The notes under the pieces were generated by a model that was given only the letters and a program-made list of their open reading frames with translations, searched no databases and was not told the origin of the DNA. Positions 6,959 to 11,727 of a DNA stretch of 11,727 nt are shown piece by piece. Source of the DNA: Deltaproteobacteria bacterium (GTDB lineage Bacteria; Myxococcota_A; UBA9160); contig DOUU01000356.1 of the NCBI GenBank assembly GCA_003520425.1, positions 5,452 through 17,178 of the forward strand, in the 5' to 3' direction. Position numbers and translations under genes: made by a program. How positions within the stretch are numbered: position 1 is the first letter of the stretch; the number at the start of each line of letters is the position of its first letter.

Positions 6959-7945
6959 ATGAGCTGCCGCGCGATGCAAGGGCGAACGTGTGCGGGCTCA
7001 CTCCGCGCCTCCCGCCGCGTCTTTGCGCTCGCGCTCCTCGGGTGCGCCCTTGGGTGTCGAGCCCCGGCCGATCCCGGCCACACGCGCCCTCAGGCGGTAC
7101 GCACCACGCCCTACACCCAGCGCGACATCACCGTCCTCGGACTGCGCCTTCGTTACATCGATGACGGGCCCACGATGCCGGCGCGGCGCGACCGTGTCGT
7201 CGTGCTGATTCCCGGCCATACCTCCCGGATCGAGGAATACGACGGCCTCGTGCCCACTCTCTCGCGCATGCACCGGGTCTTGGTGCTCGACTTTCCGGGC
7301 AGTGGCTACGCCGACAAGCCAGAGCGCGACTACACACTCCGCTTCTACGAGGACGTGCTGGTGGCTTTTCTCGACGAGCTCGGGATCGGGCAGTGCGTGC
7401 TCGCCGGAGGCAGCCTCGGCGGGAACCTCGTCCTGCGCCTCGGCCACCGCTTCCCGGAGCGCTTTCCGCGGCTTGTGGCGTGGGCCCCGGGAAGCGCGTG
7501 GGAGGCGAAGCCCCGCCTTGCGGCGCTCTCGCGCGCCTTGGCCAGCTACACGCTCTTCTGGCCGACGGTCTGGATTCAGTCGCGCTTCTGGTACAGCGAA
7601 GATTGGCCCGGGCGAAGCCGCGCCCTCGAGGACACCTTCGCCTACTACCGCGAAGTCCTCTCGCCCGGCTTCGTCCGCATGTACTGGGGCATGGCGGCCG
7701 ATCAGGTCGGACAGAGCCTGTTTCCGATCGCGCCTGAGATCCAGCAGCCGACGCTCCTGCTGTGGGGCGACCGGGACAACGGAGCGAACATGGGCGAAGG
7801 GGTGGCACGGCTCCACCGGCTGCTGCCCCACAACGAGTTCCGCATCTTCCGCGGCGCACGACATTCGCTCGCGGCCGAGGTCCCCGATCGCCTGTCAGAG
7901 TCGATCGACGAGTTTCTGCGGCGACCCGCGTCTTTGATGCCCTGA
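6959..7945 (+). CDS. Alpha/beta hydrolase, putative lipoprotein
   Basis: This is a Ser-type alpha/beta hydrolase of about 328 residues with an N-terminal signal. Basic residues (RASRR, 16-20) are followed by the hydrophobic run VFALALLGCALGC. Cys29 (LLGC) or Cys33 (ALGC) could be the lipidated residue, giving a membrane-anchored periplasmic enzyme. The catalytic triad is visible: S152 in AGGSLGGN, D271 in LWGDRDNG and H302 in GARHSLAAEVP. The oxyanion region is PGHTSRIEEY (85-94). DFPGSGYADKP (111-121) is typical of the family that includes C-C bond hydrolases, lipases and esterases. The ATG at 6959 is chosen because GGAGG (6945-6949) and GAGG (6951-6954) precede it and it gives a sensible signal peptide; ATG 6974 also fits, and ATG 6923 seems too far upstream. 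It begins 45 nt after the MFS stop, so co-transcription is likely. The substrate is unknown. Confidence 0.85.
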   Translation: MSCRAMQGRTCAGSLRASRRVFALALLGCALGCRAPADPGHTRPQAVRTTPYTQRDITVLGLRLRYIDDGPTMPARRDRVVVLIPGHTSRIEEYDGLVPTLSRMHRVLVLDFPGSGYADKPERDYTLRFYEDVLVAFLDELGIGQCVLAGGSLGGNLVLRLGHRFPERFPRLVAWAPGSAWEAKPRLAALSRALASYTLFWPTVWIQSRFWYSEDWPGRSRALEDTFAYYREVLSPGFVRMYWGMAADQVGQSLFPIAPEIQQPTLLLWGDRDNGANMGEGVARLHRLLPHNEFRIFRGARHSLAAEVPDRLSESIDEFLRRPASLMP

Positions 7946-7955
7946 AGGAGCGGGG

Positions 7956-7961
7956 TACCCT
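7956..7961 (+). promoter_or_regulatory. Candidate -10 box (TACCCT) just before the DHH gene start
   Basis: TACCCT ends 6 nt before the GTG at 7968 and lies in the 22-nt gap after the hydrolase stop. If used, the transcript would be leaderless or nearly so. A GAAGGAG (7944-7950) also lies upstream, 17 nt from the GTG, overlapping the hydrolase stop. That is too far for good initiation, so read-through translation is not excluded. Confidence 0.35.
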
Positions 7962-7967
7962 CCACTC

Positions 7968-8819
7968 GTGAGACGCACCTGCTTCTTCCACGCGGGTTGC
8001 CCCGATGGATTCGGGGCGGCCTGGGCCGTCCGGCGCGCCTGGGGCAACGACGCGGACTATCTGGCCCGCGGCCATGAGGACCCCTTCCGTCCGTCCGAGT
8101 GGACGGGAAGCGTCGTCGTCTTCGTCGACATCTCGCTCGAGAACCGGGCGCTTCGCGCTCTCGGCGAGGTGGCGGCCCACGTTCTCGTGCTCGACCACCA
8201 CGTCTCGGCGCGTGATCACTTCGAGTCGGATCGAGGCCTCGACAATGCGCTGCGGGCGCACGGCCACCTCGTGCGCTTCGACCTCGAGCGCTCCGGGGCC
8301 ACCCTTGCCTGGCATCACTTCCACCCCGGCGTGCCCGCTCCGAGCCTCCTCGCCTACGTCGAGGATCAGGACCTCTGGCGGTGGAAGCTCCCCGGATCGG
8401 AGGAGGTCAACGCGGCGATTTCCTCCTATCCGCGGCGCTTTGACGTGTGGGATGAGCTGGCGGAGATGCCGGCGGAGGAGCTCGCGCGACAAGGCACGCC
8501 CATCGTGCAGGCGAATCGCTGCGAAGTGGAGCGCCTGCTGCGCAGTGCTCATCCCGTGATCCTCGGATCGCGGCGCGTGGAAGGCGTGAACTCCGCGCTC
8601 CTGCGCAGTCTCGTGGGTCACGAGCTCGCCAAGCGAATGGCCTTCGGCGAGCCCTGGGGCCTCGTCTACCGCTTGAATGGGCGTCGGGTCGATGTCTCGC
8701 TCTACTCCATCGGCGGGCTCGACGTCTCCCGGATTGCAAGGGAGTACGGGGGCGGCGGCCACCGAAACGCGGCGGGCTTTAGCGTCTCGCTCGAGAGATG
8801 GCTGGCCGACTTCATTTGA
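7968..8819 (+). CDS. DHH family phosphoesterase (COG2404-like)
   Basis: This is a cytosolic Mn2+-dependent phosphoesterase of the DHH superfamily, 283 residues. Motif I is H8-A-G-C-P-D13-G-F, motif II is D54 in VVFVDIS, motif III is the D76-H77-H78 signature in VLDHHVSA, and motif IV is D133/D135 in YVEDQDLW. The C-terminal DHHA1 substrate-binding motif is GGGGHRNAAGF (261-271). Classical RecJ/NrnA members have DGD in motif I; here the second Asp is Phe15, as in the CPDGFGAA subgroup whose substrate is not settled. Possible substrates for the superfamily are nanoRNA, pAp, cyclic dinucleotides or polyphosphate, and I cannot choose among them. The start is a GTG at 7968, supported by the immediate FFHAGCPDG fold start. 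It lies 22 nt after the lipoprotein hydrolase and is convergent with bolA. Confidence 0.88.
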   Translation: MRRTCFFHAGCPDGFGAAWAVRRAWGNDADYLARGHEDPFRPSEWTGSVVVFVDISLENRALRALGEVAAHVLVLDHHVSARDHFESDRGLDNALRAHGHLVRFDLERSGATLAWHHFHPGVPAPSLLAYVEDQDLWRWKLPGSEEVNAAISSYPRRFDVWDELAEMPAEELARQGTPIVQANRCEVERLLRSAHPVILGSRRVEGVNSALLRSLVGHELAKRMAFGEPWGLVYRLNGRRVDVSLYSIGGLDVSRIAREYGGGGHRNAAGFSVSLERWLADFI

Positions 8820-8927
8820 ATCGACGCTCGGCGCGCCATCGCAAGGACGCCGCGAGGCCAGCAGCCGGGCCCCAAGGACGCGCCCGCCGCGGGATCGCTC
8901 GGCCGGGCCAAGCCCACGCGCGGGAGA

Positions 8928-8946
8928 TTCGCCGAACCGGGGCGAA
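8928..8946. terminator. Hairpin between convergent DHH and bolA genes
   Basis: TTCGCC (8928-8933) and GGCGAA (8941-8946) form a perfect 6-bp stem around a 7-nt loop. It lies between the DHH stop (8819) and the bolA stop (8955). There is no T-run on either side, so it is not a classical intrinsic terminator, but its position suits a shared terminating or mRNA-end hairpin. Nothing else is evident in this 135-nt gap. Confidence 0.25.
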
Positions 8947-8954
8947 GATTCCCC

Positions 8955-9257
8955 TCACCGGTGGCCTTCGCTCTCCCCTCTCCACCTCTCGGGCGTGAGG
9001 GTTCGGATCGAGAGGGCATGAATCTCCCCGCCCATCTCGTCAGAGAGTGCTTCATACACCAGGCGCTGAGCCGCGAGCCGCGCAAGCCCTTCGAAGCGTG
9101 ACGACACGACCAGCACGCGGAAGTGTCCTCCCCCTCCGCGCGCGCCCGCATGGCCGGCATGAAGATGGCTCTCGTCGACGACCTCTACGTGCGCTGCGGC
9201 GAGCCGCTCCTGGAGCTTGGCTTCGATCCTTGCTCTGCGGTCGGTGGGACTCGTCAT
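8955..9257 (-). CDS. bolA: BolA family protein
   Basis: This is a small 100-residue BolA-like protein. BolA proteins partner monothiol glutaredoxins in Fe-S cluster trafficking, and some act as transcription regulators. The core is present: VVDESHLHAGHAG (26-38), GHFRVLVVSSRFEG (44-57), RLVYEALSDEM (65-75) and EIHALSIRTLTP (78-89). H80 in the IHAL motif matches the invariant C-terminal His that acts as a cluster ligand. The common RHR triplet before the VY motif is here A-Q-R, so the His is missing. The loop between HAGH and the next strand is Gly-rich (GARGGGG), as in BolA1-type proteins with a variable loop. The ATG at 9257 is the only sensible start; an AGAGGA lies further upstream than usual. 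It is downstream of the 7-TM gene on the same strand with a 134-nt gap, in which I see no other gene. Confidence 0.9.
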   Translation of the reverse strand: MTSPTDRRARIEAKLQERLAAAHVEVVDESHLHAGHAGARGGGGHFRVLVVSSRFEGLARLAAQRLVYEALSDEMGGEIHALSIRTLTPERWRGESEGHR

Positions 9258-9391
9258 GGACGGCCGAGGATCCTCTCTGCGAGGGTGTTGTTCCGCACGT
9301 GGGACGAGGATCGCTGCGAGCGCGCGCGGCGGCTCGGAGCTTGCCCGCAAGGCCGCGCGCTGTAAAGAATGGTGGAGGGTGGGATGCGGGC

Positions 9392-10099
9392 CTAGAGGGA
9401 GCTGGCCACACGGCTGCGCAGCCAACGCTGGTAGAACTCTGGCGGCTGGAAGGCGAACCAAAGGGCCACAGACGACCCGATCCCGAAGGCGGAGCCCAGG
9501 CCCCGGGCCCAGGCTGCATTCTGGCCGATGAAGGCGACTGCGACCCAGAGCACGACCGCAACCGCGCTCGTTCCCCACAGGCGGAAGCGCTCCACGACGA
9601 CCGGATCGAGGTCCGGAGCGCGGCGGTAGCGGCTCCAGCACCGGAAGGACTCCGCAGCGGTCCAGAGGTAGCCAGCCACCAGGACGGGATAGATCGAGAG
9701 CGCGATCCGCGAGTGCAGGGGGGCCTCGTTCCGAAACGGCACGCTGAGCGCGACGTACGCGAAGCAGAGCGCGACTCCGGCGGGGATCGCGGTGAGTCCG
9801 CGCTGCTTTGGGCGGTAGACGATTTGCGTGAATCGCATCATGCAAGACGCCGCGACACCGACCGCCGCGTACATCGCCACGAAGAGGATCCGCCACACTC
9901 CCTGCGGCGGCGCATTCCCGGCGTTTGCAATCGCCGCCACGACCGAGAGGGACTGGAGCACAGCCGCCGAGAGCAACGCCGCCGCAAGGCAGCCCGCCGG
10001 CGCCCCCCCTCTCGTGCGCGAGCGGCGCAAGAGCCCGGCGCCGAGGAGGGCGGAGGTGACGATGTAGAGCACCGCAGTGAGGAGGGCGAGGGCTTCCAT
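9392..10099 (-). CDS. Seven-helix membrane protein of unknown function
   Basis: This is a hypothetical integral membrane protein of 235 residues. Seven hydrophobic segments are visible at about 2-24, 35-60, 68-93, 101-122, 131-152, 172-193 and 199-217. The short loops are basic (RRSRTR, YRPKQRG, RYRR), and the tail is FAFQPPEFYQRWLRSR. The layout with an aromatic PP-x-x-Y-x-x-W-L end after helix 7 resembles the membrane sensor module found at the N-terminus of some histidine kinases, but no kinase or other catalytic domain follows. That comparison is inference. There is no signal peptide and no recognisable catalytic motif. The ATG at 10099 starts directly before the first helix. The frame stays open for 357 nt further upstream, but that extension has no hydrophobic or conserved content and runs into the acyl-CoA dehydrogenase gene. 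It is divergent from that gene and upstream of bolA. Confidence 0.75.
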   Translation of the reverse strand: MEALALLTAVLYIVTSALLGAGLLRRSRTRGGAPAGCLAAALLSAAVLQSLSVVAAIANAGNAPPQGVWRILFVAMYAAVGVAASCMMRFTQIVYRPKQRGLTAIPAGVALCFAYVALSVPFRNEAPLHSRIALSIYPVLVAGYLWTAAESFRCWSRYRRAPDLDPVVVERFRLWGTSAVAVVLWVAVAFIGQNAAWARGLGSAFGIGSSVALWFAFQPPEFYQRWLRSRVASSL

Positions 10100-10278
10100 C
10101 GCAGCGCAATCGGTCGAATTCGCCGGAGCCTTTACCGGCCTCGTCAAGCCGGAGATCTGCCGCGGCGCTACGCCCCGGGCGGGGCCGCTTCTTGCCGCTA
10201 TCCTCGGGCGCGGTGGCTCGTCACGGCTCCATGCGTCGAGGGTTCGCCCGCGGGCGGCTGCGCCGCCGCCTCTTTCCC

Positions 10279-10284
10279 TATACT
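10279..10284 (+). promoter_or_regulatory. Candidate -10 box (TATACT) for the acyl-CoA dehydrogenase unit
   Basis: TATACT is close to the sigma70 -10 consensus and stands out in very GC-rich DNA. It would start a transcript near 10291 with a leader of about 85 nt. The -35 region is GC-rich and shows no TTGACA-like hexamer, so an activator or alternative sigma factor may be needed. Confidence 0.45.
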
Positions 10285-10301
10285 TCTCGGCACTGATTCG
10301 C

Positions 10302-10325
10302 GGGCCGGCCGGGCCCGGCCGGCCC
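10302..10325. repeat. Perfect 24-bp palindrome in the acyl-CoA dehydrogenase leader
   Basis: The left half-site GGGCCGGCCGGG (10302-10313) is followed immediately by its exact reverse complement CCCGGCCGGCCC (10314-10325). The flanking bases do not extend it. It lies about 18 nt after the TATACT box and 50 nt before the ATG, where it could be a repressor operator or form a very stable hairpin in the mRNA leader. It consists wholly of G and C in nested GGCC/CCGG units, so chance formation in low-complexity DNA is possible. Confidence 0.7.
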
Positions 10326-10365
10326 CGTTCCCGGCGAACGCCCCTTTCGAGCCCTCCCAGGGATT

Positions 10366-10369
10366 GGAG
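10366..10369 (+). promoter_or_regulatory. Shine-Dalgarno of the first acyl-CoA dehydrogenase
   Basis: GGAG lies 6 nt before the ATG at 10376. It supports that start over the long upstream open frame. Confidence 0.6.
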
Positions 10370-10375
10370 CGTCCA

Positions 10376-11599
10376 ATGAGCGAGCTGGCACAGGAAGTCG
10401 AGCCGAAGGAGGTTGCGGAGCTTCGCCGCGAGGTCCGAGCCTGGATGCAGGCGCACAAGCCGGCCGATCCGGGGTTCAAGCTGCCGCAGAGCTTTCTCGA
10501 GGTCGAGTCGGATCGGCAGTTCGAGTTCCTGCGTGACTGGCAGCGCAAGGTCTTCGACGCCGGCTACTTGGGCCTCGACTGGCCGGCGGAGTACGGTGGC
10601 AAAGGCGACCCGTTAAAGCGTCAGCGCGTGGTGAGTCAGGAGCTCTCCCGCGCACGCGCACCCTTCCTTGTGAACGTGATCGGCCTTCAGTGGGCCGGAC
10701 CGACCATCCTCCACTACGGCACGGAGGCCCAGAAGAAGCGCTACCTAAAGCCCATCCTCTCCGCCGAGGAGATCTGGTGCCAAGGCTTCAGCGAGCCCGG
10801 TGCCGGCTCCGACCTCGCCAGCGCGACGACGCGCGCCGAGCGCACGGCGGAGGGCTGGCTTGTCACCGGACACAAGGTCTGGACGACGCTGGCGCACCAG
10901 TCGAAGTGGATGATCTTGCTGGCCCGGACCGACCCCGGCGCGGGCAAGTACGAGGGTCTCTCCTATTTCCTCTTCCCGATGGACGTAGCGGGCGTGACGG
11001 TGCAGCCGCTCATCAAGATGACCGGCGAGGGCGGGTTCAACCAGGTGATTTTCGATCGCGCGCCCATGGGCCGCGACGCTCTGCTCGGGCAAGAGGGGCA
11101 GGGCTGGCAGGTGGCGATGACGACGCTCCTCTTCGAGCGGGGGGCTGCTGAAGGCTCGGGCGGCGGGCAGGTGACCGCCTCCGCGGAATCGGTGCAGCGC
11201 CTTGCGTCCCTCGCAGCGCGCGCGCGCCGCGGCGGCGGCCGCGCGGCCGAGGATCCTGTGCTGCGCGACCGGGCGGCGCAGCTTTGGATCGAGGAGGAGG
11301 CGCTCCGCCTGGGGTCGCTGCGGGCGCGGATCCCGGGGCTCAACCTCGACCGGCCGCAGGCTCTGCGTCTCATGAACAAGCTCGTGTACAGCGAGTTCAA
11401 TCAGCGCCTTGCGGAGCTCGCGTGCGAAATGCTGGGGCCGGCGACGACGCTGTGGCTTGGGGATCCGCACGCCGTGGAACGGGCGGAGTGGCCGCGGGCG
11501 TATATGAACTCCTTCGGCATGACGATTGGCGGCGGCACGAGTGAGATCCAGCGCAATATCCTCGGCGAGCGCGTGCTCGGTCTTCCGAAGAGCAAGTAG
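10376..11599 (+). CDS. Acyl-CoA dehydrogenase, FadE-type, first of a tandem pair
   Basis: This is an FAD-dependent acyl-CoA dehydrogenase of 407 residues that introduces an alpha-beta double bond into acyl-CoA thioesters. The N-terminal helical domain contains YLGLDWPAEYGG (64-75). The middle domain has the FAD/substrate-binding motif GFSEPGAGSDLAS (137-149) and VTGHKVWTT (163-171). The C-terminal domain ends with IGGGTSEIQRNILGERVLGLP (384-404), the classic family ending. I cannot assign the catalytic Glu with confidence; Glu residues in WIEEEAL (305-310) are candidates, by analogy with FadE26-like enzymes. The ATG at 10376 has GGAG 6 nt upstream, and the open frame extends much further 5' without family similarity. 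Only 6 nt separate its stop from the next acyl-CoA dehydrogenase start, so the two are one operon and may form a heteromeric enzyme. The substrate is unknown; steroid side chains or branched acyl-CoAs are plausible. Confidence 0.94.
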   Translation: MSELAQEVEPKEVAELRREVRAWMQAHKPADPGFKLPQSFLEVESDRQFEFLRDWQRKVFDAGYLGLDWPAEYGGKGDPLKRQRVVSQELSRARAPFLVNVIGLQWAGPTILHYGTEAQKKRYLKPILSAEEIWCQGFSEPGAGSDLASATTRAERTAEGWLVTGHKVWTTLAHQSKWMILLARTDPGAGKYEGLSYFLFPMDVAGVTVQPLIKMTGEGGFNQVIFDRAPMGRDALLGQEGQGWQVAMTTLLFERGAAEGSGGGQVTASAESVQRLASLAARARRGGGRAAEDPVLRDRAAQLWIEEEALRLGSLRARIPGLNLDRPQALRLMNKLVYSEFNQRLAELACEMLGPATTLWLGDPHAVERAEWPRAYMNSFGMTIGGGTSEIQRNILGERVLGLPKSK

Positions 11600-11605
11600 A
11601 GGCCC

Positions 11606-11727
11606 ATGTCCTATCCCCAAATTCCCGCAGACTTCGGATTCGCAGAGGAGCATGAGGTGCTGCGCCAGTCGGCGCGACGCTTCCTCGAAGAGCGCTGCCC
11701 GCTCTCCGAGGTGCGCCGCCTCGCCGA
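11606..11727 (+). CDS. Second acyl-CoA dehydrogenase, N-terminal fragment (cut by right edge)
   Basis: Only 40 codons are present. They read as the first helices of an acyl-CoA dehydrogenase N-terminal domain: FGFAEEHEVLRQSARRFLEE followed by RCPLSEVRRLA. The EEHEVLRQSARRFL pattern is typical of the start of this family. The ATG at 11606 is preceded by AGAGG (11598-11602), which overlaps the upstream stop codon and suggests translational coupling. The gene is cut by the window, not broken. Family assignment from 40 residues is good but not certain. Confidence 0.8.
   Translation, partial: MSYPQIPADFGFAEEHEVLRQSARRFLEERCPLSEVRRLA

Larger units (their letters stand above)
10100..10375. other. 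Divergent intergenic region between the 7-TM gene and the acyl-CoA dehydrogenases
   Basis: These 276 nt hold no supportable gene. On the plus strand there is a -10-like TATACT (10279-10284) without a clear -35, a weaker TATCCT (10199-10204), a perfect GC-rich palindrome (10302-10325) and a Shine-Dalgarno (10366-10369). A short GCCCGCGGGC self-complementary decamer occurs near 10247-10256. No clear -10 could be found for the minus-strand 7-TM gene. Confidence 0.5.

Noticed and set aside
7128..8762. A 544-codon minus-strand open frame across the lipoprotein hydrolase and DHH genes
   Set aside because: Antisense to two well-supported genes, with an Arg/Pro/Ser-rich second half and no motif.
8702..9160. 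Minus-strand frame spanning the DHH end, the gap and part of bolA
   Set aside because: It overlaps two supported genes in other frames and carries no motif.
9047..10375. Long N-terminal extension of the acyl-CoA dehydrogenase frame
   Set aside because: The extension is antisense to bolA and the 7-TM gene and has no family similarity; a good ribosome site fixes the start at 10376.
10100..10456. N-terminal extension of the 7-TM gene to 10456
   Set aside because: It adds 119 residues without hydrophobic or conserved content and overlaps the acyl-CoA dehydrogenase start; the helix pattern begins right after the ATG at 10099.
1..11727. CRISPR arrays, tRNA/rRNA genes, transposases, toxin-antitoxin or phage defence genes
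   Set aside because: No regular repeats, no RNA gene signatures and no related protein motifs were seen on either strand; inspection was by eye, so a very short RNA gene could be missed.

Overview
The window is a gene-dense, high-GC stretch of bacterial chromosome. No mobile element, CRISPR array, tRNA, rRNA or phage gene could be supported. The gene set points to a Gram-negative, metabolically versatile bacterium: a lipoprotein hydrolase, a BolA protein, a spinster-type MFS transporter, an epoxide hydrolase and tandem acyl-CoA dehydrogenases. Such sets are common in myxobacterial-type 'deltaproteobacterial' and Binatota-like lineages, but the phylum is a guess from gene style and cannot be fixed here.

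Layout. (1) At 1-296 (minus) is the N-terminal receiver domain of an OmpR/CusR-type response regulator that runs off the left edge. It is divergent from a small DUF2231 membrane protein (411-944, plus). (2) At 934-4117 (minus) lies a tight two-gene unit, ilvD (dihydroxy-acid dehydratase) followed by pabB-type aminodeoxychorismate synthase, joined by an 8-nt stop/start overlap. (3) At 4169-8819 (plus) are four co-oriented genes: epoxide hydrolase, spinster-type MFS transporter, lipoprotein alpha/beta hydrolase and DHH-family phosphoesterase. (4) At 8955-10099 (minus) are a 7-TM membrane protein and, downstream of it, a BolA-family protein. (5) At 10376-11727 (plus) are two adjacent acyl-CoA dehydrogenase genes, the second cut by the right edge.

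How the genes may work together. The epoxide hydrolase, lipid/xenobiotic-type transporter, lipoprotein hydrolase and paired acyl-CoA dehydrogenases look like parts of a capacity to import and degrade lipid-like or xenobiotic compounds, but they do not form one operon. IlvD and PabB are housekeeping biosynthesis (branched-chain amino acids, folate). IlvD needs an Fe-S cluster, and BolA proteins act in Fe-S handling, but the two are 5 kb apart, so this is at most a thematic link.

The most interesting non-coding signals are these. A perfect 24-bp palindrome lies in the leader of the acyl-CoA dehydrogenase pair. A TANNNTA heptamer, which reads as a -10 box on both strands, sits in two of the divergent intergenic regions. 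Two genes (MFS and DHH) have a TANNNT box 6-9 nt before the start codon, suggesting leaderless transcripts. I do not see convincing evidence of a wholly new multi-gene system; the window reads as ordinary chromosome with several points worth checking.
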